A DNA stretch of 23,398 bases from DATGQT01 sp033720695. GTDB taxonomy: Bacteria > Bacteroidota > Rhodothermia > Rhodothermales > Rubricoccaceae. How positions within the stretch are numbered: the stretch's first letter is position 1; each line of letters begins with the position of its first letter. Location: NCBI GenBank assembly GCA_033720695.1, contig JAWWCA010000023.1, positions 1 to 23,398 on the forward strand, given 5' to 3'. The notes below the pieces were generated by a model. That model saw only the letters and a list, made by a program, of their open reading frames with translations, made no database searches and was not told the origin of the DNA. This document shows, piece after piece, positions 14,846 to 20,649 of this stretch. Both the position numbers and the translations under genes were made by a program.

Positions 14846-15436
14846 ATGTCGAAGCAGCATTCCCCGGACGCGACCCCCCAGCAGCCCCCCGCCACGCCGC
14901 CGGGGGCCCCGCAGCCCGAGGCGGCCGACGTCGCCCTCGCGGCCGACGGCGAAGCGGACGAGGTGGCTCGGCTCCGGGCCGAGGTGAAGGCACTGAACGA
15001 GCAGGTGCTCCGCCGCGCCGCCGAGTTTCAGAACTACCGGCGCCGGACCGCGCAGGACCTCGCCTCGGCCGCCGCTCGGGGCCGCGAGGACGCCGTGCTC
15101 GCCGTGCTCGACGTCTACGACGACCTCCGCCGCGCCCTCGAGGCCGCCGAGGATGTGGCCCGCCAAGCGGGCGCCTCGCCCGGGCCCGCCTACAACGCCC
15201 TCCACGAGGGCGTCGAGCTCGTCTACAAGAAGTTCACCGACACCCTCGGACGCCTCGGCGTCGAGGTGCTCCCGGCCGTGGGCGAGCCGTTCGACGAGGC
15301 GCTCCACGACGCGCTCATGCAGCAGCCGGCGCCGGACCCCGGGACCCCCTCGGGCACGGTAATTGCCGAGATCCAGCCCGGCTACCGCCTGGGCGACCGC
15401 GTCCTCCGCCACGCGCAGGTGGTGGTGGCGCAGTAG
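14846..15436 (+). CDS. grpE: Nucleotide exchange factor GrpE
   Basis: GrpE releases ADP from DnaK. It has 196 residues. After a Pro/Gln/Ala-rich disordered start (1-35) comes the long coiled-coil helix (about 37-105: EVARLRAEVKALNEQVLRRA then AEFQNYRRRT). Next come the four-helix region (HEGVELVYKKFTDTLGRLGV) and the beta-wing domain (about 150-196), with the diagnostic FDEALHDALMQQP, GTVIAEIQPGYRLGDRVLR and a closing AQVVVA. The ATG at 14846 has no clear Shine-Dalgarno. It sits between hrcA and dnaJ with 140- and 136-base gaps, so internal promoters are likely. The partner DnaK gene is not in the window. Confidence 0.96.
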   Translation: MSKQHSPDATPQQPPATPPGAPQPEAADVALAADGEADEVARLRAEVKALNEQVLRRAAEFQNYRRRTAQDLASAAARGREDAVLAVLDVYDDLRRALEAAEDVARQAGASPGPAYNALHEGVELVYKKFTDTLGRLGVEVLPAVGEPFDEALHDALMQQPAPDPGTPSGTVIAEIQPGYRLGDRVLRHAQVVVAQ

Positions 15437-15509
15437 CGCTGGCGCTGCCGTAACCCCCGTCCCCCCCTCGCGTACCTCACGCCCCCCAGGGCACGCCGGC
15501 CCGACGGCG

Positions 15510-15517
15510 TAGATTCC
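15510..15517 (+). promoter_or_regulatory. Putative -7 promoter box upstream of dnaJ (TAGATTCC)
   Basis: TAGATTCC keeps TAnnTT, 56 bases before the dnaJ ATG, in the 136-base gap after grpE. The spacing matches that of the box before grpE. Weak motif, inference only. Confidence 0.25.
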
Positions 15518-15572
15518 GACGCCGAACGCTTCGCGTGCCCGTCCCCCAACCTCCTGAGGAGACGACCGCGCC

Positions 15573-16757
15573 ATGACCACCGACACCGCAATGCGGGACT
15601 ACTACGACGTGCTGGACGTGCCCCGCACGGCGACGGCCGACGAGATCAAGCGGGCCTACCGTAAGATGGCCATGGCGTATCACCCGGACCGCAACCCGGG
15701 CGACGCCGAGGCCGAGGCGCGTTTCAAGGAGGCCGCCGAGGCCTACGAGGTGCTCTCCGACGCCGCCAAGCGGGCCCGCTACGACCGATTCGGGCACGCG
15801 GGCGTGCGCGGCGGGGCCAACGGCCCTGGCGGTGACGCCGGCTTCCGTGACATCTCCGACATCTTCTCCGCGTTCTCCGACATCTTCGGCGGCGGCGCGG
15901 CCGGCGGCTACGACGACGTCTTCGGCCGCGCGCGCGCGCGGCGACGCGGTCACGGCCGGCCCGGCTCCGACCTCCGCGTTCGCCTCGACCTCACGCTCGA
16001 AGAGATCGCCGAGGGCGTCGAGCGCCAGTTGAAGGTCCGGAAGTACGTCGCCTGCGAGCCGTGCACGGGGACCGGCGCCGCCGATGGCCTCGAGGGTTTC
16101 CAGACGTGCCCCACCTGCAACGGGAGCGGGGAGTTCCGGCAGGTCTCCAACTCCTTCTTCGGCCAGTTCATCAATGTCCAGCCGTGCCCGACGTGTGAGG
16201 GCGAGGGCCGCGTGATCACCGAGAAGTGCTCCGCCTGCGACGGCGAGGGCCGCGTGAAGGGGGAGGAGACGATCGCGGTCGAGGTGCCCGCCGGGGTGGG
16301 GCAGGGGCACTACCTCCAGATCCGCGGGGCCGGGAACGCGGGCCAGCGCGGGGGCCCCGCGGGCGCGCTCCGCGTCGAGATCCAGGAGACCCCGCACGAG
16401 CACTTCACCCGGGACGGGCTCGACGTCTACTACGACCTCCACCTCTCCTTCCCCGATGCCGCCCTCGGCACGGAGGTGGAGGTGCCCACGCTGCGCGGTC
16501 GCGCGAAGCTCCAGATCGACGCCGGCATCCAGAGCGGGCGGCTCCTCCGCATGCGCGGGCGCGGCATCCCCGAGCTCGGCGGCGGCTCCCGCCGCGGCGA
16601 CCAGCTCGTCCGCGTCCACGTCTGGACGCCCCAAGGCCTCGACGCCCGGCAGCGGGCCCTCCTCGAAGACCTCCGCGACGCGGACGCCTTCCAGCCCAAA
16701 CCCGATCCGGGCCGCGGCAAGTCGTTCTTTAGCCGCGTCCGCGACGTGTTCTCCTGA
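15573..16757 (+). CDS. dnaJ: Molecular chaperone DnaJ (type I Hsp40)
   Basis: DnaJ delivers substrates to DnaK and triggers its ATPase. It has 394 residues. The J domain (about 8-72) has YHPDRN with HPD at 37-39. A Gly/Phe-rich region (about 74-120) contains the repeat DISDIFSAFSDIFGG, then an Arg-rich stretch. The zinc domain has four CxxCxGxG units, starting at Cys161, Cys179, Cys205 and Cys219. The substrate-binding C-terminal domains follow (VEVPAGVGQGHYLQIRGAGN, then LQIDAGIQSGRLLRMRGRG). GAGGAG lies about 11 bases before the ATG at 15573, which supports this start; an ATG at 15591 (MRDYYDVL) is the alternative. It is the last chaperone gene of the block, with a flavin reductase-like gene after 65 bases. 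Confidence 0.97.
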   Translation: MTTDTAMRDYYDVLDVPRTATADEIKRAYRKMAMAYHPDRNPGDAEAEARFKEAAEAYEVLSDAAKRARYDRFGHAGVRGGANGPGGDAGFRDISDIFSAFSDIFGGGAAGGYDDVFGRARARRRGHGRPGSDLRVRLDLTLEEIAEGVERQLKVRKYVACEPCTGTGAADGLEGFQTCPTCNGSGEFRQVSNSFFGQFINVQPCPTCEGEGRVITEKCSACDGEGRVKGEETIAVEVPAGVGQGHYLQIRGAGNAGQRGGPAGALRVEIQETPHEHFTRDGLDVYYDLHLSFPDAALGTEVEVPTLRGRAKLQIDAGIQSGRLLRMRGRGIPELGGGSRRGDQLVRVHVWTPQGLDARQRALLEDLRDADAFQPKPDPGRGKSFFSRVRDVFS

Positions 16758-16822
16758 CCGGCTGACGAGGGGCCCTCGCCGCCGTCCTCCGCCCTCTTCG
16801 CGCACCCACCCCCCCGCTCGAC

Positions 16823-17395
16823 GTGTCTTCCAAGCCAGCGCCGGACCCCGCTCCCATCGACCTCCCGGGGGAGGAGACGGAGGAGCCCGCGGTCGTTGAG
16901 GTGCCCGTCGATGGGGAGGCGCTGCGGCAGGCCATGCGCCGGATCGCCACGCCCGTCGTGGTGGTGACGGCCGAAGCGGAAGGGGCCCCGCGCGGCGCCA
17001 CGATCGGCTCGTTCGTGAGCGTCTCGCTCGCTCCGCCCCTCATCTCGTTCAACGTGACCCGGAAGACGCGGGCTCACGATGCGCTCACGCAGTCCGAGCG
17101 CTTCGCGGTTCACTTTCTCGCGGCCGAGCACGCCGAGCTCGCGTCGCACTTCGCCCTCCCGCATCTCACCGGCGAGGAGCAGTTCGCGCCCTTCGCGCAC
17201 CGTCGCTCCACCGGCGGGCACCCCCCGATCCTCGACGACATGCTCGGCGTCCTCATCTGCCGCTCCGAGTCCCGCTTCGCCGTCGGCGACCACTCCATCT
17301 TCGTGGGGTCGGTGGTGGAGGTCCTCCCCGGGCGCGACGGCGACCCGCTCCTCTACCACCGGCGGTCGTACCGCGGGGTAGGAGACGAGGTTTGA
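16823..17395 (+). CDS. Flavin reductase family protein (FMN-binding split barrel)
   Basis: A 190-residue protein of the flavin reductase/DIM6 family, which binds FMN and reduces flavins or acts as the small component of monooxygenases. After a 30-residue acidic, Pro-rich start comes the domain: LRQAMRRIATPVVVVTAEAE, then GATIGSFVSVSLAPPLISFNV (the FMN-binding strand-turn), RFAVHFLAAEHAELASHFA, and GDHSIFVGSVVEV. These are typical of the family. The start is a GTG at 16823; no in-frame ATG lies upstream, and the first internal Met (16935) would cut into the domain. It lies 65 bases after dnaJ on the same strand and may be read through from it. No oxygenase partner is seen nearby, so the physiological substrate is unknown. 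Confidence 0.9.
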   Translation: MSSKPAPDPAPIDLPGEETEEPAVVEVPVDGEALRQAMRRIATPVVVVTAEAEGAPRGATIGSFVSVSLAPPLISFNVTRKTRAHDALTQSERFAVHFLAAEHAELASHFALPHLTGEEQFAPFAHRRSTGGHPPILDDMLGVLICRSESRFAVGDHSIFVGSVVEVLPGRDGDPLLYHRRSYRGVGDEV

Positions 17396-17400
17396 GCGAG

Positions 17401-17419
17401 CGGGAGGAGCCGCCTCCCG
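17401..17419. terminator. Hairpin between convergent flavin reductase and TIGR02757 genes
   Basis: CGGGAGG, five bases, CCTCCCG: a perfect 7-base stem that fills the 24-base gap between the two converging stop codons. The position is that of a shared bidirectional terminator, but there is no T-run on either side, so intrinsic activity is uncertain. Confidence 0.45.
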
Positions 17420-18202
17420 TCACGCATCGAGGGCCTCACCGCCGTAGGCGCCGAGCCCGAACAGCGCGAAGTCGTAGCGGGCGGGGTCGTCGGGGGAGAG
17501 CCGACGGAGGTGCTCGGTGAGCTCGAGGACGGCGCGCCAGTCGTCCTGCCGACGGCGCAGGAGGCCGAGGCGACGCGCCTGCCGGCTGGTGTGGACGTCG
17601 AGCGGGAGGACGAGGAGGGCCGGGGAGACGTCCGGCCAGAGGCCGAGGTCAACGGGCCCAGGCCGCACCATCCACCGGGCGTACATCGCGAGCCGCTTGC
17701 AGGCGCTGCCGGTGGACGGGCGCGCGAGGTGCTTGGTGCGGGGGGCCCCTGGGCCGACCGTGAGGAGGGTGTCCGAGAAGCCCTGGAGGGCCGGGCCGAT
17801 GTGCGGCGCGTCGGGCGGCAGGTGCGCCGCGAACAGCCGGCCCAGGGAGCCGTAGGCATCGAGCGCGGCCTGCATCGCGAGCGTGAGCCCGACGGCGTCG
17901 GCCGGCTGGAACGTGCGGTGCTTGAACCCGGCGAGGCGGTCGGCGTGGGCCGGGCGGAAGTCCCGGACGAACCGATGTGGACGGTGGCCCATGCGCTCGA
18001 CGAGCTCGGAGAGCTTCTTCAGCAGGACCGAGCGCCGGCCCCAGGCGAGGAGGGCCGCCCACAGCCCGATCACCTCCTGGTCCTCGGGGGCGTCGAAGGC
18101 GTGGGGGAGCGCGATGGGGTCCTCCGCGATGAAGGCCCGGCGTTCGTACCGCGCGACGAGCGCGTCGAGGTAGCCTTGAAGGTCGGCATCGGAAGGAGAC
18201 AT
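17420..18202 (-). CDS. TIGR02757 (DUF2400) family protein
   Basis: A 260-residue protein of the widespread, uncharacterised TIGR02757/DUF2400 family, mostly found in Bacteroidota and Proteobacteria. Landmarks: DPIALPHAFDAPEDQEVIGLWAALLAWGRR near the N-terminus, CKRLAMYARWMVRP (168-181), LVLPLDVHTSRQARRLGL (197-214), and a final YDFALFGLGAYGG. The Lys-rich helix followed by PLDVHTSR and an Arg-Leu-Gly helix recalls the HhH-GPD DNA glycosylase pattern (PVDTHVxRxxxRLG), so a DNA-repair-like fold is possible. That is my inference, not a demonstrated function. The ATG at 18202 (MSPSDADL) was chosen because the 24 residues an upstream start would add are Arg/Pro-rich and unlike the family. Confidence 0.88.
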   Translation of the reverse strand: MSPSDADLQGYLDALVARYERRAFIAEDPIALPHAFDAPEDQEVIGLWAALLAWGRRSVLLKKLSELVERMGHRPHRFVRDFRPAHADRLAGFKHRTFQPADAVGLTLAMQAALDAYGSLGRLFAAHLPPDAPHIGPALQGFSDTLLTVGPGAPRTKHLARPSTGSACKRLAMYARWMVRPGPVDLGLWPDVSPALLVLPLDVHTSRQARRLGLLRRRQDDWRAVLELTEHLRRLSPDDPARYDFALFGLGAYGGEALDA

Positions 18203-18278
18203 CGTGCGAGGGGGGCCGCCGAGCCCGGGGCGTCGGCGGGGTTGAGGCCGCATACGCCCGAGGGCCGAGCGCAAAGCA

Positions 18279-18305
18279 GGGCCACCCTCCTAGAGAGGTT
18301 GGCCC
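18279..18305. terminator. Imperfect hairpin between the DUF4342 and TIGR02757 genes
   Basis: GGGCCACCCTC, five bases, GAGGTTGGCCC: an 11-base stem with one mismatch, downstream of the DUF4342 stop and upstream of the TIGR02757 start (both minus strand). On the minus strand it is followed by TGCTTTGCG, a very short T-run. It could end DUF4342 transcripts; the CTTTG could equally belong to a promoter for the next gene. Confidence 0.4.
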
Positions 18306-18352
18306 CGCGGAAGAGGGGGACGCGCCCTCGGCAGGCGCGTCGTGATCTGGAC

Positions 18353-18739
18353 TCAGCCGTCCCCGCTGCTCGGGGTGCGCCCCACCGTCTTCTCCGAGCC
18401 GTCCTCGGTGGCGCCGGCACCGGTCCCCTCTTCGCGCTCGACGAGGAGGGTGATGTCGGTGACGAGGGCGGCGACCGCGCCGAGCGCGGCGAGCACGGGG
18501 GAGACGAGCACGGCGGCGGCGCCGGCGCCCACGCCCACCGTGAGCGGGAGCTCGAAGAGGACGCGGTCGTCCTTCTTGATCACGATGCGCCGGACGTTGC
18601 CTTCCTCGATCAGCTCACGCACCTTGTCGACGAGCTGGTTGCCGGCCAGCTTGACCTCGTGGAGGGCCTCATTCGCCTTCGCGCGGGCGGCGTCGGTCGC
18701 ACGCCGGGCGTCGGATGGGGAGTTGGAGTCTTGAGCCAT
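18353..18739 (-). CDS. DUF4342 domain-containing protein
   Basis: A 128-residue protein of the DUF4342 family, of unknown function. A charged, Ala-rich helix (8-48: KANEALHEVKLAGNQLVDKV, then RELIEEGNVRR) leads into a beta hairpin (IVIKKDDRVLFELPLTVGVG) and a hydrophobic stretch (about 67-97) that could be one membrane segment or a buried helix hairpin, followed by a Gly/Thr/Glu-rich tail. This order is the usual DUF4342 layout. The ATG at 18739 fits that layout; longer forms of the frame add Pro/Arg-rich sequence. It is probably a single gene, divergent from the pilin-like gene cluster. Some family members carry a UBA-like N-terminal helix bundle, so a protein-protein role is conceivable. 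Confidence 0.85.
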   Translation of the reverse strand: MAQDSNSPSDARRATDAARAKANEALHEVKLAGNQLVDKVRELIEEGNVRRIVIKKDDRVLFELPLTVGVGAGAAAVLVSPVLAALGAVAALVTDITLLVEREEGTGAGATEDGSEKTVGRTPSSGDG

Positions 18740-19041
18740 GGGAGAGGGGAGAGGGTGGAAGGGGCGGCAGGGCCGTGGGGCAGTCACGGCCGAACCGCTC
18801 GATGGTTCCTGCTCGGGTCCGCCGGGCAGCGGCGCCGGTGCAGCCCTCCTCGGAAGGATGGAGCCCGCCGGGTTACGAAACGAACCAGGTGCGCCACTGA
18901 GCCCACGACCCACCCCTCGTGGCGGAGAGGCGTTCACGTCTCGCTCGGCGGAACGGAACCGCGACGATCGAGCGCACGAGGGCGGAATAGAGGCGGGGAG
19001 AGGGTCGAATCGCGCCCCCGACCGGGGGGGGAGCCCTGGAG

Positions 19042-19057
19042 AGGCACGGCGGATGCT
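19042..19057 (+). promoter_or_regulatory. Sigma-54-like -24/-12 promoter upstream of pilin-like gene 1
   Basis: AGGCACGGCGGATGCT keeps the GG and GC dinucleotides with exactly ten bases between them and matches 10 of 13 specified positions of YTGGCACGRNNNTTGCW. Initiation would fall near 19068, giving a leader of about 155 bases. Type IV pilin genes are classic sigma-54 targets in other bacteria, which makes the match more credible. A matching element precedes the second pilin-like gene. Confidence 0.45.
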
Positions 19058-19210
19058 AAAGGACCGGCCGAACCCGCACGGCCCCGTAAGGCCGGCCGGC
19101 CCTCGGGCCGACACGCGGCTCCCGTTCTCCCCTCAGTCGGTTGCGCGGGAGCGACTCAACAACCCCAACCTCGGGGCGCTCCCGGCGACCCCAACCACCC
19201 AAACCCTACC

Positions 19211-19216
19211 AGGAGG
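19211..19216 (+). promoter_or_regulatory. Perfect Shine-Dalgarno (AGGAGG) of pilin-like gene 1
   Basis: AGGAGG followed by seven bases and the ATG at 19224. It fixes the start of the gene as the MGQQQ protein. Most other genes in the window have no recognisable ribosome binding site, so this one suggests especially strong translation. Confidence 0.85.
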
Positions 19217-19223
19217 TATATCC

Positions 19224-19643
19224 ATGGGTCAGCAGCAGCTCCTTCTCCTCGTCCTCGGCATCGTGATCGTCGGCCTCGCCGTCGTCGTCGGCATCCAGGC
19301 CTTCGGGGAGAACCAGAAGAAGTCCAACGCCGACGCGCTCGTCAACGACGCCGTCCGCATCGCCAGCGACGCGCAGGCGTGGGTCCTCAAGCCGTCCGCC
19401 TTCGGTGGCGGTGAGGGCGACTTCTCCTCGCTCGACTTCGACGACATCGGCTACACCGCCGCTGCCGGCGTGTACCAGAACCTCAACGGCCGCTTCCAGC
19501 TCAGCAACATCACCGCCGGTGGCGTCACCATCGACGCGTGCGACGAGCAGGCCGGCTTCGACAACACCGTCACGGCGGTCGTCAGCGGCACCGCCCCTGA
19601 GGACATCGCCACGACGGTCGCGACGGCTGCCTGCACCTTCTAA
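19224..19643 (+). CDS. Non-canonical pilin-like protein 1
   Basis: A 139-residue protein with the architecture of a type IV pilin but without the usual leader. Residues 5-26 are a hydrophobic helix (QLLLLVLGIVIVGLAVVVGI), preceded only by Met-Gly-Gln-Gln. An amphipathic helix follows (about 27-55: KKSNADALVNDAVRIASDAQAW), then a Gly-rich turn (FGGGEGDF) and a small beta-rich head. Cys106 and Cys137 lie near the C-terminus, as in the disulfide loop of type IVa pilins. The Glu5 of ordinary pilins is missing. A perfect AGGAGG fixes the start, a sigma-54-like promoter lies upstream and a terminator downstream. The paralogue at 20123 and the PilC/GspF and PilB/GspE genes beyond it support a filament-subunit role, which remains inference. 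Similar short MGQQQL proteins in Bacteroidota-like genomes are usually called hypothetical. Confidence 0.8.
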   Translation: MGQQQLLLLVLGIVIVGLAVVVGIQAFGENQKKSNADALVNDAVRIASDAQAWVLKPSAFGGGEGDFSSLDFDDIGYTAAAGVYQNLNGRFQLSNITAGGVTIDACDEQAGFDNTVTAVVSGTAPEDIATTVATAACTF

Positions 19644-19686
19644 GGCACGCCCTCGCGTCGCAGCCCTCACGGCTGCGTCACCTTGG

Positions 19687-19733
19687 CGGCACCCTCGTCG
19701 GGCCTCGTGCTCGGCGGGGGTGCCGTCTCGTTT
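19687..19733 (+). terminator. Terminator after pilin-like gene 1
   Basis: CGGCACCC (19687-19694) pairs with GGGTGCCG (19718-19725), followed directly by TCTCGTTT. It is the best stem-plus-T-rich sequence seen in the window. A second small hairpin (19659-19677) lies between it and the stop codon. Together they should isolate the transcript of the first pilin-like gene. Confidence 0.6.
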
Positions 19734-19819
19734 AGGCCCTCCGTAGCACGCGTCGCAGCACGGAGGCCAAGGCCATGGAGGCCAAGGCGGCTGCGCCCGG
19801 GGCGAGAGGTCGTCCGGGG

Positions 19820-19903
19820 CTCCGGTGCCCCTCACCTGAGCGCTGTTCGGTCGAGGGCGCACCTCCGGTGCCGGGGCGCGGGGCGTAGGCGCACCTCCGG
19901 TGC
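19820..19903 (+). repeat. Spaced short repeats (CTCCGGTGC x3, two as 16-base direct repeats)
   Basis: GGCGCACCTCCGGTGC occurs at 19856-19871 and again at 19888-19903. Within each, GCACC-TCC-GGTGC is a palindrome. A third partial copy, CTCCGGTGC, is at 19820-19828. The steps between copies are 43 and 32 bases, close to four and three turns of the helix. They end about 115 bases before the sigma-54-like promoter, where an enhancer-binding activator would sit. The repeats are seen directly; the role as activator sites is inferred. Confidence 0.6.
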
Positions 19904-20015
19904 AGAGGGAGCAGCGTCGGCCCTGTGGGCAAACTGACGCGCTTTCCCCGCCTCCTAGGGATGTCAGTGGTGCATGATGGGCCGGTAAACGACGGAGCCC
20001 GGGCGAGGGGCTCGG

Positions 20016-20032
20016 TTGGCAGCGTCCTTGCC
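20016..20032 (+). promoter_or_regulatory. Sigma-54-like -24/-12 promoter upstream of pilin-like gene 2
   Basis: TTGGCAGCGTCCTTGCC matches 10 of 13 specified positions of YTGGCACGRNNNTTGCW, with GG and GC exactly ten bases apart and an intact TTGGCA and TTGC. Initiation would be near 20043, a leader of about 80 bases. The upstream palindromic repeats and the similar element before the first pilin-like gene strengthen the call. Confidence 0.55.
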
Positions 20033-20122
20033 GTTTGAGGGGGCGCACCCGCACGGGCTCTAACCGGCAGAGGGTACCGCCGTCAGAGGCCCATTCCTAC
20101 CCCAACCCGTTCCGCTTCAACC

Positions 20123-20530
20123 ATGGGACAGCAACAGCTCCTCCTCCTCGTCATCGGCATCGTCCTCGTGGGCCTCGCCGTGATGGCCGGCTTCGAGATC
20201 CTGCAGAAGAGCTACCGCCAGGACGAGGCCGATGGCCTCCTCGAACGGTCCCTCGCCATCGCCACGCACGCGGTCTCGTGGAAGACGCGGAACGACATGT
20301 TCGCTGGTGGCGACCAGTCCTACGCGCCGCTCGCCACGAACGGGCTCGGGCTCCTCGCGCTCGACTCCACCACCATCCGCGGTCGCTTCCGGATCACGGA
20401 CGCCACCACCAACACCGTGGAGGTGACCGGCACGAGCGACCGCTACCCCGAGGTGGGCGTCCGGGTCTACGTGCGGGAGTACGTGATCGACTCGAGCCGC
20501 GTCCGGTTCGACGGGAGCTTCGCCTTTTAG
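20123..20530 (+). CDS. Non-canonical pilin-like protein 2
   Basis: A 135-residue paralogue of the protein at 19224. The first 20 residues are nearly the same (MGQQQLLLLVIGIVLVGLAV). Further matches are ADGLLERSLAIATHAVSW against ADALVNDAVRIASDAQAW, the FAGGD turn against FGGGEGD, and RGRFRITDAT against NGRFQLSNIT. The head otherwise differs and has no cysteine, so it lacks the possible disulfide of the first protein. As there, only Met-Gly precedes Gln-Gln-Gln and the hydrophobic helix, and no Glu5 is present; Glu25 lies at the end of the helix. No Shine-Dalgarno is visible, unlike gene 1, which suggests lower expression: perhaps a minor subunit. It has its own sigma-54-like promoter and precedes the PilC/GspF gene by 119 bases. 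Confidence 0.78.
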   Translation: MGQQQLLLLVIGIVLVGLAVMAGFEILQKSYRQDEADGLLERSLAIATHAVSWKTRNDMFAGGDQSYAPLATNGLGLLALDSTTIRGRFRITDATTNTVEVTGTSDRYPEVGVRVYVREYVIDSSRVRFDGSFAF

Positions 20531-20591
20531 CGGCGCCCGGGTGCGCCCGCGCGCCGCTTGAGTCGCGACGCCGGTCGCCGATACCCCGCCG

Positions 20592-20609
20592 GACCGGGCG
20601 CGCCCGGTC
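20592..20609. repeat. Perfect 18-base palindrome between pilin-like gene 2 and the PilC/GspF gene
   Basis: GACCGGGCG followed by its exact reverse complement, in the 119-base gap before the platform gene. There is no T-run, so it is not a standard terminator. It could reduce read-through from the subunit gene into the machinery genes, stabilise the pilin mRNA 3' end, or be a protein-binding site. Confidence 0.45.
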
Positions 20610-20649
20610 TGCCGCGTCCCGTCCCCCGCCTCGATCCCCGCCAGGCTCC

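Larger units (their letters stand above)
18740..19223. other. Long intergenic leader region upstream of the first pilin-like gene
   Basis: No credible gene is present in these 484 bases. They hold a sigma-54-like promoter (19042-19057), a 7-base inverted repeat in the presumed leader (GCTCCCG at 19118-19124 and its complement at 19146-19152), a C/A-rich unstructured stretch (about 19160-19210) and a strong ribosome binding site. AGGTGCGCC at 18887-18895 is the reverse complement of part of the palindromic element found before the second pilin-like gene, about 150 bases upstream of the promoter, and GGCGCCGGTGC at 18831-18841 is a shortened relative. The promoter of DUF4342 (minus strand) must also lie here but was not recognised. 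Confidence 0.45.
19644..20122. other. Intergenic region between the two pilin-like genes
   Basis: No credible gene in these 479 bases. In order they hold a short hairpin (CGCAGCC and GGCTGCG, 19659-19677), a terminator (19687-19733), a tandem copy of GGAGGCCAAGGC (about 19763-19788), three copies of CTCCGGTGC (19820-19903), a sigma-54-like promoter (20016-20032) and a C-rich leader without a Shine-Dalgarno before the second pilin-like gene. Confidence 0.5.

Noticed and set aside
12678..14993. Upstream extension of the NYN gene frame to about 1100 residues across hslV and hrcA
   Set aside because: It is an antisense or out-of-frame shadow; the NYN domain begins at MSDAPQ, just after the hslV stop.
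16758..16822. Dyad CGAGGG-G-CCCTCG after dnaJ as a terminator
   Set aside because: The arms leave only one base for a loop, so no good hairpin can form, and no T-run follows.
17510..19414. Plus-strand open frame of 634 residues across the TIGR02757 and DUF4342 genes
   Set aside because: Shadow of the two minus-strand genes and of non-coding leader; no recognisable domains.
19738..19766. Inverted repeat CCTCCGT/ACGGAGG just after the terminator of pilin-like gene 1
   Set aside because: Only seven bases with a 15-base loop and no T-run or promoter link; may be chance in a repeat-rich gap.
19644..20122. Mobile element or CRISPR-like array suggested by the short repeats between the pilin-like genes
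   Set aside because: Only two full copies of a 16-base repeat, no cas or transposase genes and no target duplication; regulatory sites explain them better.
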